Source: Glandiceps talaboti (Eukaryota > Hemichordata > Enteropneusta > Spengelidae). Taken from it: a stretch of DNA of 64,000 bases. Positions 48,960 through 60,950 of this stretch are shown here, piece after piece. The DNA lies in contig NC_135550.1 of NCBI RefSeq assembly GCF_964340395.1, positions 12,549,908 through 12,613,907 of the forward strand, given 5' to 3'. Every line of letters starts with the position of its first letter. Positions within the stretch are counted from its first letter, which is position 1. Position numbers and translations under genes: made by a program. The notes below the pieces were generated by a model. The model was not told where the DNA came from. It searched no databases and saw only the letters and a list, made by a program, of their open reading frames with translations.

Positions 48960-49854
48960 ATGGGGAGGGCCGGAGGAAATCACACATGGTCTGTTAAGTA
49001 AAACATGACCCCCCCATTCTTCATTTGTAAAATGTGACCCTCCCCTTTGTCCCATTTTGTAAATGATGACCCTCCCATGACAACTGCATACACTAAACGT
49101 TAATCAATATTCCCATTATATGTATACATACAGATAAATTAAATGATTTTGACTCTGTATTAGAAAGTAATATTTGTACAGATAAAGTGACAAACAGTAA
49201 AAGACTGGCTAGTCCCATTTCTCTTATATTAATCATACAGAATCTAGTTAGTAGCTAAAAACGTGCTTTCCATGTTGTGCATACCCTGCCTGATCTGGTC
49301 ACTTGTAAAAGTTCCCTGATATCATTGTCATCATTATCACCTTCACCTTCAGTATTGCCATTATCAGTGTCACTCTAATCTGACTCAGTGTCACTATTTG
49401 AGTCAGTACATGTATCACTGTCCGTCTTCTCTATTACATTCAAAACTAAATCATCATCATCATCATCATCATCATCGTCATCATCATCATCGTCATCATC
49501 ACTGCTAGTAGTGCTACCATCACCATCATATTTTAACAACAACATTCACGGACAGTGTGAGTGATAAGGTGAGATGGTACACTCAACAAAATGCATCGTT
49601 TTATAAAACAATTTTCTTACAATATACTGTGGTATGTAAAGTACTCGTAAAAATAAATGTTGAGTGCTCATCTCACTTTTACATCTCAAAACACACCAAA
49701 CAAATTAACAATAATTGAATCTTCAAGTTGGTCACAAAACTACGGATTGTAAAATGTGACCCACCTCAAACATGATAATGCAAAATATGCCCATCCCCCA
49801 AGAACAGGTTTGTATAATGTGACCCACCCCCGATTCCTCCGGCCCTCCTCCTTT
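48960..49854. mobile_element. TIR element of about 0.9 kb with acidic ORF remnant
   Basis: The ends are inverted: GGGAGGGCCGGAGGAA at about 48963-48978 and TTCCTCCGGCCCTCC at about 49834-49848. Subterminal direct repeats of TAAAATGTGACCC lie near both ends. On the minus strand about 49545-49270 reads as an Asp-rich run (from ATC repeats), then a Ser/Asp region with one stop, then a TRSGR motif and W. This suggests a derivative of a protein-coding DNA element. The transposase core was not found. Confidence 0.5.
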
Positions 49855-50700
49855 AAATACTGAAGGCTACCTAATTTACATCTTGTACCTCAGGCCAGAA
49901 AAAGGAAAAAAAGCTGTGCAAGAGGCCCGACCTCCCCATATTTTTGGCATTTAATTTTTTTGGGTGATGGGCAAAATATCCTCACGTGGGCTACGCATGT
50001 GAGTGAAAAGCACTCTTTGTTTGAAAATCAATTGAATTTTTTATGTTTTATATTTGAGTCAATTATATAATATCTTACATGGCGGTTTACTGGACTCTGA
50101 TGACGCATATAAGAGTGAATTGAGAATAAACTAAGCTGTTGCACTAAAAGAAATTGAACAAAAGTTTACGATCATGGGAAGGGGCTGAGCAGTCATTGAG
50201 CCATCACAAGTCTGAAAGACAAATCTTGAAATGTCTTGCTTTTTATTTGGATTTGTTTTAAAACAAGTTAATCTTCAGGAGACGGCAATTAAGAAGCTGT
50301 GCACATCTGCAAAATAGCCTTCAGCTTTGCCACAACAAAATCATTTTTGGAGATATCTCCTTTCAATCAGTAGCAGTGACAGTGATAATTTCTCCCACAG
50401 TAAGATAGAAGGTGGCTGGCTAAGTACCTCCCTGTATAGGTTAGACCTCATTATGAGAATCTCCTTATGCATGTGAAATCCAATTCTTTGTAAAGTAATC
50501 TCGTTTAGGTTGTTAAAGTCTTACAATGCTTGCTAATTGACTGCTTTCACTTTGTCAGTTTTCTTGCCTTTTTTTTGACAATTTATGAAGTTCTAAGTAT
50601 TTGTCGAGTTCAGACACAGTCATTGTTTTTAATGTTCCATTCATGACAATGTTTAACCAGTTGTAGTCTGTGTAGTCTCTTTCCTTCCTTTTCTGTTGTA

Positions 50701-50702
<2 letters not shown>

Positions 50703-50733
<31 letters not shown>

Positions 50734-50760
50734 GTTGTTGTTGTTGTTGTTGTTGTTGTC
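50703..50760. repeat. (TTA)n and (TTG)n microsatellites
   Basis: Adjacent trinucleotide runs, TTA then TTG. Confidence 0.95.
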
Positions 50761-50833
50761 TATCTTTCTTTTTTGCGAATTTATTTGTTGTAAATTGTTG
50801 AGATGTTGTAGGTAGATTTATACATATTCCTCT

Positions 50834-52190
50834 TCAACTGCAAACTCTTGCAACATTTTGAGAAGTATTTTGAACAGCCAACTCGCCAAGGTGGAATCGC
50901 TTGGTAATATTAACTCTTGGCTGCCAGTCATCTGGTTGCCTAGGCCTTCCTTCACTATCAACAATTGGTGTCTTGAACACATCCATGTAGTGAAATTGTT
51001 GTTCGGGGTCTGGAACAGGTTGTGGTATTCTCTTCATTGGTGGGCCAACGAAAGGGTGATTTTTTTACAATAACTGCAGAGTTCACCATCTTCTGTACAG
51101 CCAGCCTTGATGAACTCAATGTACAGTTCCCCAATTTTGAAATGTCTATCAATACATTTGAAATTTCGTTCAAAGTATGCTGATCCAGGCACCAGGCACA
51201 GACTCTTTTGCAGTTGTACTACTGGCTTTGGTATATTCATGGATGGGGTCACGATTATCAAGGTAAAACATGTCATCAGGCCTGTCAGAAACAAAAGCCT
51301 TCATGTATTCACCAAATACTGGAGCACCATCAATTCGGTGGGTTACTTACTTTGCCACTTCCCAGGCATTTGCCTCCATTCTTCTTTTCTCAAGTTCCTC
51401 ATAGTCAGCTAATGTCAAGTTATCAATCTCATCTTGGGTCATGCCCCCTAATCTCTTGTATTTCTCCCACTGGATGGTGCTGCCATCTACCGCTGCATCT
51501 CCAATGGCAGAGTTTGTATTCTCTGCTTCACCTTGACCGCTATCTCCCCAAGAGCGATGACATCGAACCCTATAGTCTGAATTGTGGATGATAGCAAGTT
51601 CTGCTTCTCTAAACCGTACTTCTATGTTTGACACACCAACACCTGGTCCGGCATCAGTAAGATCTGCCCATATTGGTTTCACTGGAGGAAGACACATATC
51701 AACTAAAATCTGAAGTAAATTACTTCACTCTGTTACGACATCATTTACTGCTGGTATCAACATGTCAACTTGAAGGACAGCTCCTGTTAAATTAGTCAGC
51801 AGTGTACAGCACATCCTTTCACTTTCTGAATTGCTGGTACCAAACTGGTTAAACAGATTTCTTTTTCAACATCTGTGCTATCACCAGTTTCCATGTCTGT
51901 GAGGGCTAGATCAATCCGGCTCTGCAAGTGTTTTAGTCGTGTCATTTCATATTTACGGTGTCTGCAATTGGTACCATTTGTAAATTTATTGACATATTTC
52001 TCTTCCGTCATATGAACATAGAGACTCAAGTCATCATGAAGATGTGCACATACACCTCTGAAAGACTGAGTGTAATGTGAACTACCCTCTTGTGTCACTT
52101 CAAATATATCTGGATGTGTGTGCCAAATACATCGCGAATCTTTGAGTATAAAGACAGTACTGTGTTGAGCTCATCAATTACGGTGGAATT
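50834..52190 (-). pseudogene. Degraded coding sequence of unknown protein
   Basis: Collinear fragments on the minus strand, in order: about 52190-51796 (DDLSLYVHMTEEKYV), then about 51830-51347 (GPGVGVSNIEVRFREAELA, DGSTIQWEKYKRLGGMTQDE), about 51345-51200 (RIDGAPVFGEYMKAF), 51294-51034 (CIDRHFKIGELYIEFI) and 51060-50834 (PQPVPDPEQQFHYMDVF). The joins need frame changes (near 52120, 51820, 51200 and in an A run near 51060), and there are in-frame stops near 51727 and 51345. No introns are needed. The last parts look like one protein with a C-terminal polar tail. The family is not identified. A processed pseudogene or transposon-borne host-like gene is inferred. Confidence 0.5.
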
Positions 52191-52564
52191 ATTTGTTATG
52201 AATGTGAATTAAAAGAACTATGTCCCCACACCCTAATGGAGTGTGGGATTCTGTTATTCTTTTCTTTTCACAGTAAATTGAAAGAAACTCTTCCTCTTCA
52301 AAATAATCTTATAAAGTATGCTCATATTATCACACTACATTACAACGCTAAATACAATTAAATTGCCTTCGAAACAATTTATGCAGTAGTGTCAAAATGA
52401 TTGTGAAAAAAAATAATAATAATCATAAAATGATACACAGAAATTTATATAGAAAACACAAAATCATAGAAAACCAGATTCAAACTGAATGACTTCCGCA
52501 AGGGCAAAGTCTTGTACCAAATTATATTCAATTTGAAGGGTGCATTTTGTGAAAATGATGGCAG

Positions 52565-52665
52565 ACAGACAGACAGACATACACACACACATACATACAT
52601 ACATACATACATACATACATACATACATACATACATACATAGACAGACAGACAGACAGACAGACT
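52565..52665. repeat. (GACA)n/(ACAT)n compound microsatellite
   Basis: GACA runs flank a CACA/ACAT run; simple sequence only. Confidence 0.95.
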
Positions 52666-52792
52666 ATTCATCCCTCAATATAACCAGCCACGTTGGCTGA
52701 GTGTGGCACCATGTCAAAGTCTGTAATGTTTCAAATGTTATGTTGCAATGCGGTAAATTTTACAGACGGTCAGAGTGGTATCAAAGCCTTAC

Positions 52793-52916
52793 CATCAATT
52801 GTATGTTCCTCGTCATTGTTGATAGGGTTCGATAGGACTAGTGCAGGGTAACCTAATGCCAGTGTGAGCATCCAATATAACATAATTTCCAGCTTATTGT
52901 TCTTCAAGAATGTCAT
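52793..52916 (-). CDS. Candidate first exon encoding a signal peptide
   Basis: ATG at 52916 directly follows an AG acceptor (TTAACAG), and the frame runs 41 codons to a good donor (GATG|GTAAGG). The peptide has a short polar start, a hydrophobic core LYWMLTLALGYPALVL and a likely cleavage before NPINNDEEH. It would be the N-terminus of a secreted or membrane protein continuing below 52793. No following exon was recognised, so the gene is incomplete or spurious. Confidence 0.35.
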
Positions 52917-53449
52917 CTGTTAATGTAAATGTCATACTTAATTAATTCAATAATAAACGTATTACATTCATTAGGCACTGATACCAAGGTAACCATTCCT
53001 TTGAAAAGGAAAGCAAATTCTATTATAACTTAAGTCCTCCTTCGGCCGACGGTTGTGAGGGGGCTATATCTGCGCTATCACAATCGATTCACATCCATAT
53101 CTCTAACATGCAACAGCCGGTTTCAGTCAAACCTGGTCCAAAGGTGACATTGTAGAAGCACATGTATGCCACATATCCAAATTTGACAAAATCGCGGTCA
53201 CAGTACTAGTCTTTAGTCAGAAATCAATATTGACTACATAATCAATCATTTGATACATACAGCCCCATATTATCAGGTGCAAGATTTCTTCCAAGTTATT
53301 TATCAAAAACCAAGCCATTTCTTGCATATCACAGCTTGTTGTAGTTATGCTTTATTCATTTCATTTTAATTGTGTCCATAAGAGAAATATACGTGTTACG
53401 TTTGGTGCTAATATAACCTTTCACTGAATAGTGGTCATAGTTCTACTCG

Positions 53450-54200
53450 AGTAACACTGTCTATTGTATAACATAACAACATTAATATACCCATATGATC
53501 ACTAGTCTGTATGATACAGCCATTCGTACTATATGTCCTATAAAGTTTGTTGATGTAGCTTACAACTTTAATGAATAATTTGCATAATTAATGATTATCT
53601 GTAATCTGGGTATATCTTAAGAATAATCAAATTTCATACACTTTGGTGCATATATCAACCATAATAATGCGCACATGATGTGTGCAGTTTAGTGCTTTTA
53701 CTTTTAATAAGTAATTTGAACCATTAATGATCTTCACTAATTAAGCTATATCTGCAGAATACATACTTCAAATTCAATAGCATTTGGCACATACATCCAC
53801 CACGACAAAGTGTATCTTTCAAAGCCTGTTGGTATAGTTGTTAATTTGATTAATTAATGATTTTCAGTAATTAGGCTATATCTAAGAATGCACACTTCAT
53901 TTAACTTGGTACATCAACCATAACATAGCACATGCGTTTGATGGAGTTTTTTTGTATAGTTTTTACCTGTAATGTGTAATTTATGCAACTAATCATTTTG
54001 ATATTAGGCAATATCTTTAGAATACAAGCTTTACATTTCAGAAAATGATGTGCATGTATTGATGGTAAAGAAGCGCACCTGTCGTTGAAAGCTTGGAGGC
54101 GTAACTCAAAATCGTAATGCTTTATATGCATAATTAATTATTTTACGCTAATTAGGCAATATGTGAACTATGCAAGGTTCAAATTTCATAATATTCTAAA
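53450..54200. repeat. Degenerate tandem repeat, about 135-bp period
   Basis: Five imperfect units aligned on TTAATGATTTTCAGTAATTA-like cores near 53589, 53725, 53857, 53992 and 54136 (spacings about 132-144), each followed by a GGCTATATCT relative and a TACATCAACCATAA relative in most units. No coding. Confidence 0.7.
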
Positions 54201-54217
54201 TTAAGTGTTAAATCATG

Positions 54218-54292
54218 TATAATATAATATAATATAATATTATAATATAATATAATATAATATAATATAATATAATATAATATAATATAATA
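54218..54292. repeat. (TATAA)n microsatellite
   Basis: Pentanucleotide ATATA/TAATA repeat of about 75 bases, directly after the 135-bp repeat array. Confidence 0.9.
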
Positions 54293-54620
54293 CTTTTATA
54301 GTCTATAGTACCTATAGTTCGAAATTTTGCATTCCAACATTGTGTGTAGGTCCACATATCTATACATTCAGATTAAATCTGGTCTTTAGAGATACGATTG
54401 ACATGAAAGAACTAATTTCATAATGCAACACACACTTTTAGGATATAACAATACACTGGGACAACAGCCTGTTCACACAAAAGAGTGTTGACTGCTGAAA
54501 AGAAGCTTTAACACGTACAATGTCTAAATAATGTAGATATGCCCCAAGTGTAGCTGTCATTTCCTCCCTTTCCCTTCGAAAAAACACATAAGAGAAATTG
54601 TCTGTAAACCCAATACTTAC

Positions 54621-55197
54621 TTTCTCATTACATTTATCCTGTTCAGTCCCTTCCGTGTTGAGAATGAAATGAAGAATACAGATCTACGCAACAAGATATG
54701 TACACTAAGTGACCAACCCCAATTGCTGTAAGCCGGTGTTATAATTACGTAGTACCATCTGTTAATTTCGTTATTTATATCTGTTTCAAAATCACGAGGA
54801 ATTAAAGGAATAGTCATAGTAGATTGTATATGTAGGGGATCCTCCAGAAACCTCTCCTCCCCATTAGTGATGAACATTGTCCCTCTCTTAAGCTTCTCAG
54901 GTATACGTGGTGTACTTGAATTCGAGACATAATCAAACAATCCATTCTCCGAGTGATGACGAAATACCTTGCATATGAATATGATATGCAGCTAGTATTG
55001 TATTTTAGAAATAAATGACGGCCATATCCTGCTTTTGGTTTTATATAAGGAGTCAGATATTTTTTATTGGCTAATACTAAAATCCATCGACCTACTTCAG
55101 GCCGGAGACATATACCAGTCCGTAAATACCATCTGAAATTCATATATCTGACGAAAGAGTCACATTCCTTAGTATTTCCGTTATAAATTGTGTGCAC
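54621..55197 (-). CDS. Candidate exon(s) of an unknown protein
   Basis: Minus-strand 54967-54621 is an open frame between an acceptor (ATGCAAG) and a strong donor (GAAA|GTAAGT), with balanced composition and segments such as PEKLKRGTMFITNGEERFL and RWYYVIITPAYSNWGW. Immediately upstream (55197-54960) another frame is gene-like (FRWYLRTGICLRPEVGRW, KPKAGYGR). The two would form one stretch if a single frame change occurred near 54966. No family was recognised. It may be a real exon plus coincidence, or one broken gene. Confidence 0.3.
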
Positions 55198-55199
55198 AA

Positions 55200-57812
55200 A
55201 AAGTTAACGCCTATTGTCTTTGGGGCTGTTGACGTGTATACAACCAGCCTGCTCACATATTTATGTATGTGTATTTTTTATTCTTTTTGAAATTTAAAGT
55301 GCCATTACAATTAGTCTGACGAGGATTTTGTGACAACGTTGAGGTGTCATTAACATATACAAGATTGACGCAATTTTAGGGAACCGTCACTCCGTAACCC
55401 ATAAATGGTACACGGTGACCGTATCCAACGAATATATCAAGTTAGAAACCACTCGAGGTCAAAGAAAATATATTCTGACACATGGTTGTTAGGTGTACGC
55501 ATATACAAGTACATAGAAGTATGTCTGAGCATTTAGTCGTTTTTTAAGTATTTTAGTCAAAAAAAGCACTTAAAATCTATACAACTGTCCGAATTAACCC
55601 ATTTCCTGCAAATACATGTGCGAAATATAAAGAAAAATATGTCAAAATATATATAAATGTATATAGTATTATTATGCAAAAGTTTTTAAATTTCATTCAA
55701 TTTTATGAATCTAAAATGTATTTATATGATGGACTTTTTACAACTGGAGAGCAAAACGTTGCTGAGCGTAAAATATTCTGGAGATGGACTGTTTTATAAA
55801 CAAGTTTGTTTGTTTGTTTGTTGCATACAGTTTTAATATATAGAAGTTGGCATGTACAGCAACCTGTTTATTTCTAGGTCGGATATCTGTAAATGAATAT
55901 AAACCAATTATTTGCAAAGATGGGTTTATTTTGCAAGCCTTTGATTTAAGTTCGCCGTAAAACTCACACACTGACTATTTGGTTTGTGAGAGATTTGAAT
56001 GTCGATGGCATAATGCTTTGAACCAAACGAAAATTGTTCAACATTTGCTCTCTCAACATGATTTGCACACTTGCAATTCTTCTGATTCATAAAACGGTTT
56101 TCCTGGACAATTGATGGGTATGTTTAATGTGAACGTTTTCGCCGTCAGCAAATCCCTAATATTGAAACCTCTGTCGGACATGTACTACGTCATCGTTCCT
56201 AAATTGTGAAGATATGAACTTCTTGGCACTATATGGCGATCTAATGTGAATTCAAACTTAGGTAAATGATAACGTTCCTGGTGGACTTATTCCAAGGTAA
56301 CATTTCAGAGTGCTATGATGTTTAGGCCAAGGAAACAAATGTTTTCCATCCAATTGAAAGATCAAAAGTTATGTGGTATTGTTTTCTTTTAAGCTCCATT
56401 ATGCAGATCAATATGATTACACAAATGATACTTTTATGTACTTAAATTCTGAGGACGACACTATCTACTCCTGGGAAGTGTACCTCCAAAAATTGAGAGT
56501 AAGTTGGCTATTTTGTTTATGAAGTGCTACAAAAAAAAGATATTTATTATAGACATTCGTATATCTATACTTGCCAACATTAATTATGGGATTACTGTAC
56601 ACATGGTTAAAAAAGATCATTATTTTTGAATTTTTGACAGGGACTAAATATTGTGACAATAATAATATTTGTGTAATTCGTAATTGTTGGTAAAACGTAA
56701 ATCTCATCTGCCTAAAATATAGAAATATTGCATTTTATATTCCAGTGGTCAACATCCAGTGGGTTTAGAAGATATACAGTACAGGTATATATGACCTCGG
56801 TAGTGGAGACATGATTTGACTTGGATAAATAAAAAATGCCAAGATCAATCTACCACTTTGATAATAATGCTAGACAAAATTGCAGGGTTCTGATTTCATC
56901 TTACAGCAAAACATTGTTGTTGTATGATATTGTCATATCCCCGATTATGTATCGGAAATTGTCACCTTTTCAAAAAGATCAGCTTTGACGTTAGTTGTAT
57001 GATTGATATTTTGTTTTAGTTTGATGTGTTTTTTAATCTTATTTTGTGATTTAAACAACATTTCATGTTATTTAGTTCCGTGTTCATTCCGTTAAGAGCC
57101 ATATCATCCCAGTATTTGTCGATCCCTAAAATTACCCAACAAGAACACCACCCCCAGTACAGTGAAGATCAGTAAAACCAGTTAGCGCCTTCCCGTGTAT
57201 AGGAGCAATGGAAAGCCGTCACACTTTAACTTGGAAGAAAACCTGGTAGCACCAGTATTGTTGATATACGACCCTAAGAACCAGGAAACATTAGATTTCT
57301 GGAATTTTGCAACTTTTTTTCTTCTTCTTCTTCTTCTTCTTGTCAGTATATATTTAATATTGGATTTTATGTTTTATGTGAAATGTGGGGGAGGAGTTGG
57401 GATTACCCTTATCCCATCCTTCAATTGTAGGTTGGTTCAAATTTTATATGCATTTATGAATGTATCTTTGCATTTCTGTTACCGACTTTGTATTAGCAGA
57501 ATTTTGTGGAATTGTCAATAATCTTCTTGTCAAAGGTGGCATCCCTTTCAAGGGAACGTACGCCAAAGGGCCCAGTGGAGTTTCTTTAGAAAATGAACAA
57601 TGATTGACCATGAAATGGAAATATGGAAATATATTATAAAACTTTAGATGTGTTACAATTTAACATTCTTATTTCTCAGTTGACATCTGCATATTACTGA
57701 CAGCATTATGAAACTAAGTGAGTGGAAGGAAGTAAAAGCGATGTTACCAAGTTGGTGTGTGTGTGTGTGTGGGGGGGGGGGGTTGAGTTTACTTTCTTAA
57801 ATGCTGTTGCAG
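55200..57812. other. No gene recognised
   Basis: AT-rich, no convincing frame. A short plus-strand open stretch at about 57195-57300 precedes a TTC run that makes an artefactual poly-Leu; not called. Confidence 0.4.
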
Positions 57813-58229
57813 ATGAATGTTTCACTTCTAATGTTAACTGTTTTGTCCAGTGCAATCTTTTCTGAATCTAACTCGGCACCACAGAGAGATGATGTAGACA
57901 TATACAATGATGTGCCCCATGTGTCAATTCAAACCGTACATGGACAACATGTCAAAACAAATACTGAAATGATGTTCATTTGGTGTTTGGATAACAAGAT
58001 TCAAAGAACCAATGGAAAAAGATAAGAGCACATAGATTGCACTCGCTTCAAAATCGAAAAAGAGAGGCGTTATCATTTTAATTGTACAAATGCAATAGAA
58101 TGCATTCTAAATACTGAAATGGCTAGTAGTCAACAGCAAATTCTCTCAAACTGTATTGATGCTTGCAATATGTTTCTCTTTTCATCAGTAACATTATTCT
58201 CATTCCTTTTTACTCTTTTCTTTTATTGA
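57813..58229 (+). pseudogene. Possible small secreted/anchored protein with one internal stop
   Basis: ATG at 57813 follows a pyrimidine-rich AG. One reading frame of 138 codons is broken only by TAA at 58023-58025. The N-terminus is signal-like (MNVSLLMLTVLSSAIF); the part after the stop has several Cys residues and ends in a hydrophobic tail (LFSSVTLFSFLFTLFF). Such a layout would fit a small anchored protein, but no family is recognised and chance is possible. Confidence 0.25.
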
Positions 58230-58448
58230 GAGATCTTTGACATATTTTACCATGACAGTGTTCTATGAGGTTGAAAACACCAGACCTGGATTTGTACTTT
58301 TGTACACATAGTTCATATGTAAAGTCTCATTTTGTTTACAATTTTGTTCTGATATTGAAGATGCTATATATTTTGCTATACATTCATTTGTGTCACACAT
58401 TACTGTGTCTTTAATTTACTAATGAATGAGAATGCTTGTTTGGCCACA

Positions 58449-58660
58449 TCAAGTACCAGGATGGTCTTCTTGTTGGACAATTTCTAAATCTTTTTCATAG
58501 GCTTCATCATGTAATTCATTTTGTATACCCATTGGCAATTCTGCATTCGTTAGAAGGTATTCTATCCTTTTATCTATTAAAGTGGCCTCAACAGTCAGTA
58601 CATCAATCATCCTTCCCATATTGCGGATTTTGCTTGCAATTAATCCATTCCATATTCATG
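58449..58660 (-). pseudogene. Short coding-like remnant
   Basis: About 65 open codons with typical protein composition (segment TVEATLIDKRIEYLL, then NELHDEAYEKDLEIV), bounded by stops. No family, no clear splice sites. Confidence 0.25.
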
Positions 58661-59307
58661 TCCGTTTGACCATGATTATTATTCATTACCCATGTGTTAC
58701 ATCATTGAAAAAGAAGAAATATTTTACAATCTTAATAGGTAAAAATGTAAAGGGAGAATGGAAAACAGCAAAGCTAGTCCATTCCGTCTCCTATGATGAG
58801 AGTCAACACATGATTCCATGTTTGAAGATGCTACAGTCATGTCCCATGAGTGATTTGTCTTGTGCCACTTTTCTGCAGTTACTGAGCACAACTTACAAAA
58901 ATGGTGTTTTTCCTTTGCAGAACTAGGCATTTATACTTTTCACCCCCCCTGTTAATCTTCGAGAGTATTTCATACCATTCATGTTACTGCAAACGTTTTT
59001 GTTTCTTGAAATATGGGCAGAATCCTGTCCAAAAAAACCTGATCAGATTCTGAATGAACGTTTGGATTTCTCCGTACATCATTATATATGATCACATGGA
59101 TAGCACCATTTGCTGCAAATTTATACTTCTGTTATTAAATACCATTCCTATCCTGAAATGTATCATCACCCTCTCGAACTACTTTAATTCATCATTGCAA
59201 AGTTTTCACATGGGGGCATACATCAACATGTAGCACCGTCACGTGGAAGTGAATAATCACAAATGGTAAACTCGCATCACAGTATCTCATCATCTCAATA
59301 AGTTGTA

Positions 59308-59500
59308 GTAATGACATTCTCGAACCGGCGTACGGCATCCACGCTTTGCAGTATTTTCATTTCGTAACTGCAGTATGTCATTTTAATGTTACGGTATCTC
59401 TTTATGACAGTAAGTCACAATGACATTCTCGAATCGGCTTACGACATCCAAGCATTGCAGTGTTTCATTGTGTAACTGCAGTATGTCATTTTCTACGCCA
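59308..59500. repeat. Two-unit tandem duplication, about 111-bp period
   Basis: ATGACATTCTCGAA...GGC.TACG.CATCCA and TAACTGCAGTATGTCATTTT occur twice, near 59311 and 59422, with moderate divergence. Confidence 0.75.
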
Positions 59501-60424
59501 TACTACATATACGTGTTCGTGTATGAAATTCTACTCATTTGCATGCAACAAATTACACAAACTTGGCATTATTTGAAGTACTGTAACAGTATTTATTCCC
59601 GCCCAAAGCAGAACATACACAGAACGGGTCAACAATGCATTCCATGAGCAATATAATAACTTTCAAATGTCACATTTTTTCTATCCTGTGAAAATTAATT
59701 AAATACAACCATTGCAGGAGATATAGAACGGTCTGTGATCAGAACGTCGTTTTATCAGTGGTGGACAATGAAAACTGGCTTTGAAGGTGCCAGAAAAAGT
59801 CTACTTTTTATCACTATCAAACTGAAAAACGTTGATACAAAAACAACACCGGGTCCGTCTAGATGTTGACCCGACTCTCTAACAAGTGTGTTTATGTCTG
59901 TGAAAGTTAGTCATGATGCAACATAAAATTAGAGTGTTGGCTTATAGATTATTTTTGAATTTGGCGCTAAAAGTCGAATTCAATCATTAGTAGGCTTATG
60001 CAATGTTCCAAATTAGTACATGTATGCTTTGACAAGTTATACTAGTACAATAACTGCAAACTTGTCTCATTCTGATTGCAACGAGTAAGCAGATTTGTTC
60101 TCAGCTATGCGTGGCCACAACACACTGGGGGATATTAAACTCACACAATGCGCCAGCGACATTCCAGTCTGCACTTAATAACATCAGAGAACATATTTAT
60201 TTATTACGTTGACTATAAAGGTTAAACATTTTTGATAACACTGAATAAACAAATAAACATATGAATATTTCAGCATCTTTCGTGAAATAGAGGGTTCATG
60301 TACACATCTTAAATTACAAGGTATATGTAATTGGTATTTCAATCTGTAAAACTCGTATCATGAGCAGTGATGATTGTGACAGCCTCCAAAACGGCCACTG
60401 TGACAATGTCATTTATAATGGACA

Positions 60425-60950
60425 TAATAGAAATAGAAATTTTGACATAAAATAGTTTTCAATTTGTTAAAAGCTTCCTCAATAGGATTGAGTTCTGGGG
60501 AGTACATTGGTAAAATTCTAGTTCGATCCCAATGTCCTCAACCCAAATGTGCCAAAAGTTGCTCACCTTCATAACGGTGTATACTATAGTATAGTCAACT
60601 ACAACTCTGTCGCCTGGTGCAAGGGCTGGTTGTCCGTCAACAGTATAAGCTCTAGAGGCCCCATCAAAATATGTTATATATTTCATTAGTGTTACCTGGA
60701 CCTCGAATAACATCACTGTACTTCACGCCGTCAAATTCGCCAGTCACGTACTTGCCCAGTTCTACACATATCTCTCCTCTCACTGAATGTCCGTACTTGG
60801 TTTGTCGGATTGTCTTGTGCTCATGTTTACACACCGGCCTCGTCCATGAACATAACTGAATGGACATCATTTGTTCTTATATAATCTAAATATCCATATG
60901 TACATCTAATATTGTCATTTTTAAACTTCCCTTGTGTGGCACAACGACCT
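60425..60950 (-). pseudogene. IS630/Tc1-mariner-type DDE transposase remnant
   Basis: Read on the minus strand: the first catalytic Asp motif MFMDEAG near 60860; KYGHSVRGEICVEL; DGVKYSDVIRGPGNT; DGASRAYTVDGQPALAPGD; the second Asp in VVVDYTI near 60595; and PMYSPELNPIEEAFNKLK near 60510-60450, with the terminal acidic residue. Frames change near 60840, 60675, 60580 and 60525, so it is inactive. The N-terminal DNA-binding region and inverted repeats were not found. Family knowledge: DDE_3 enzymes cut and paste TIR elements at TA sites. Confidence 0.7.
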
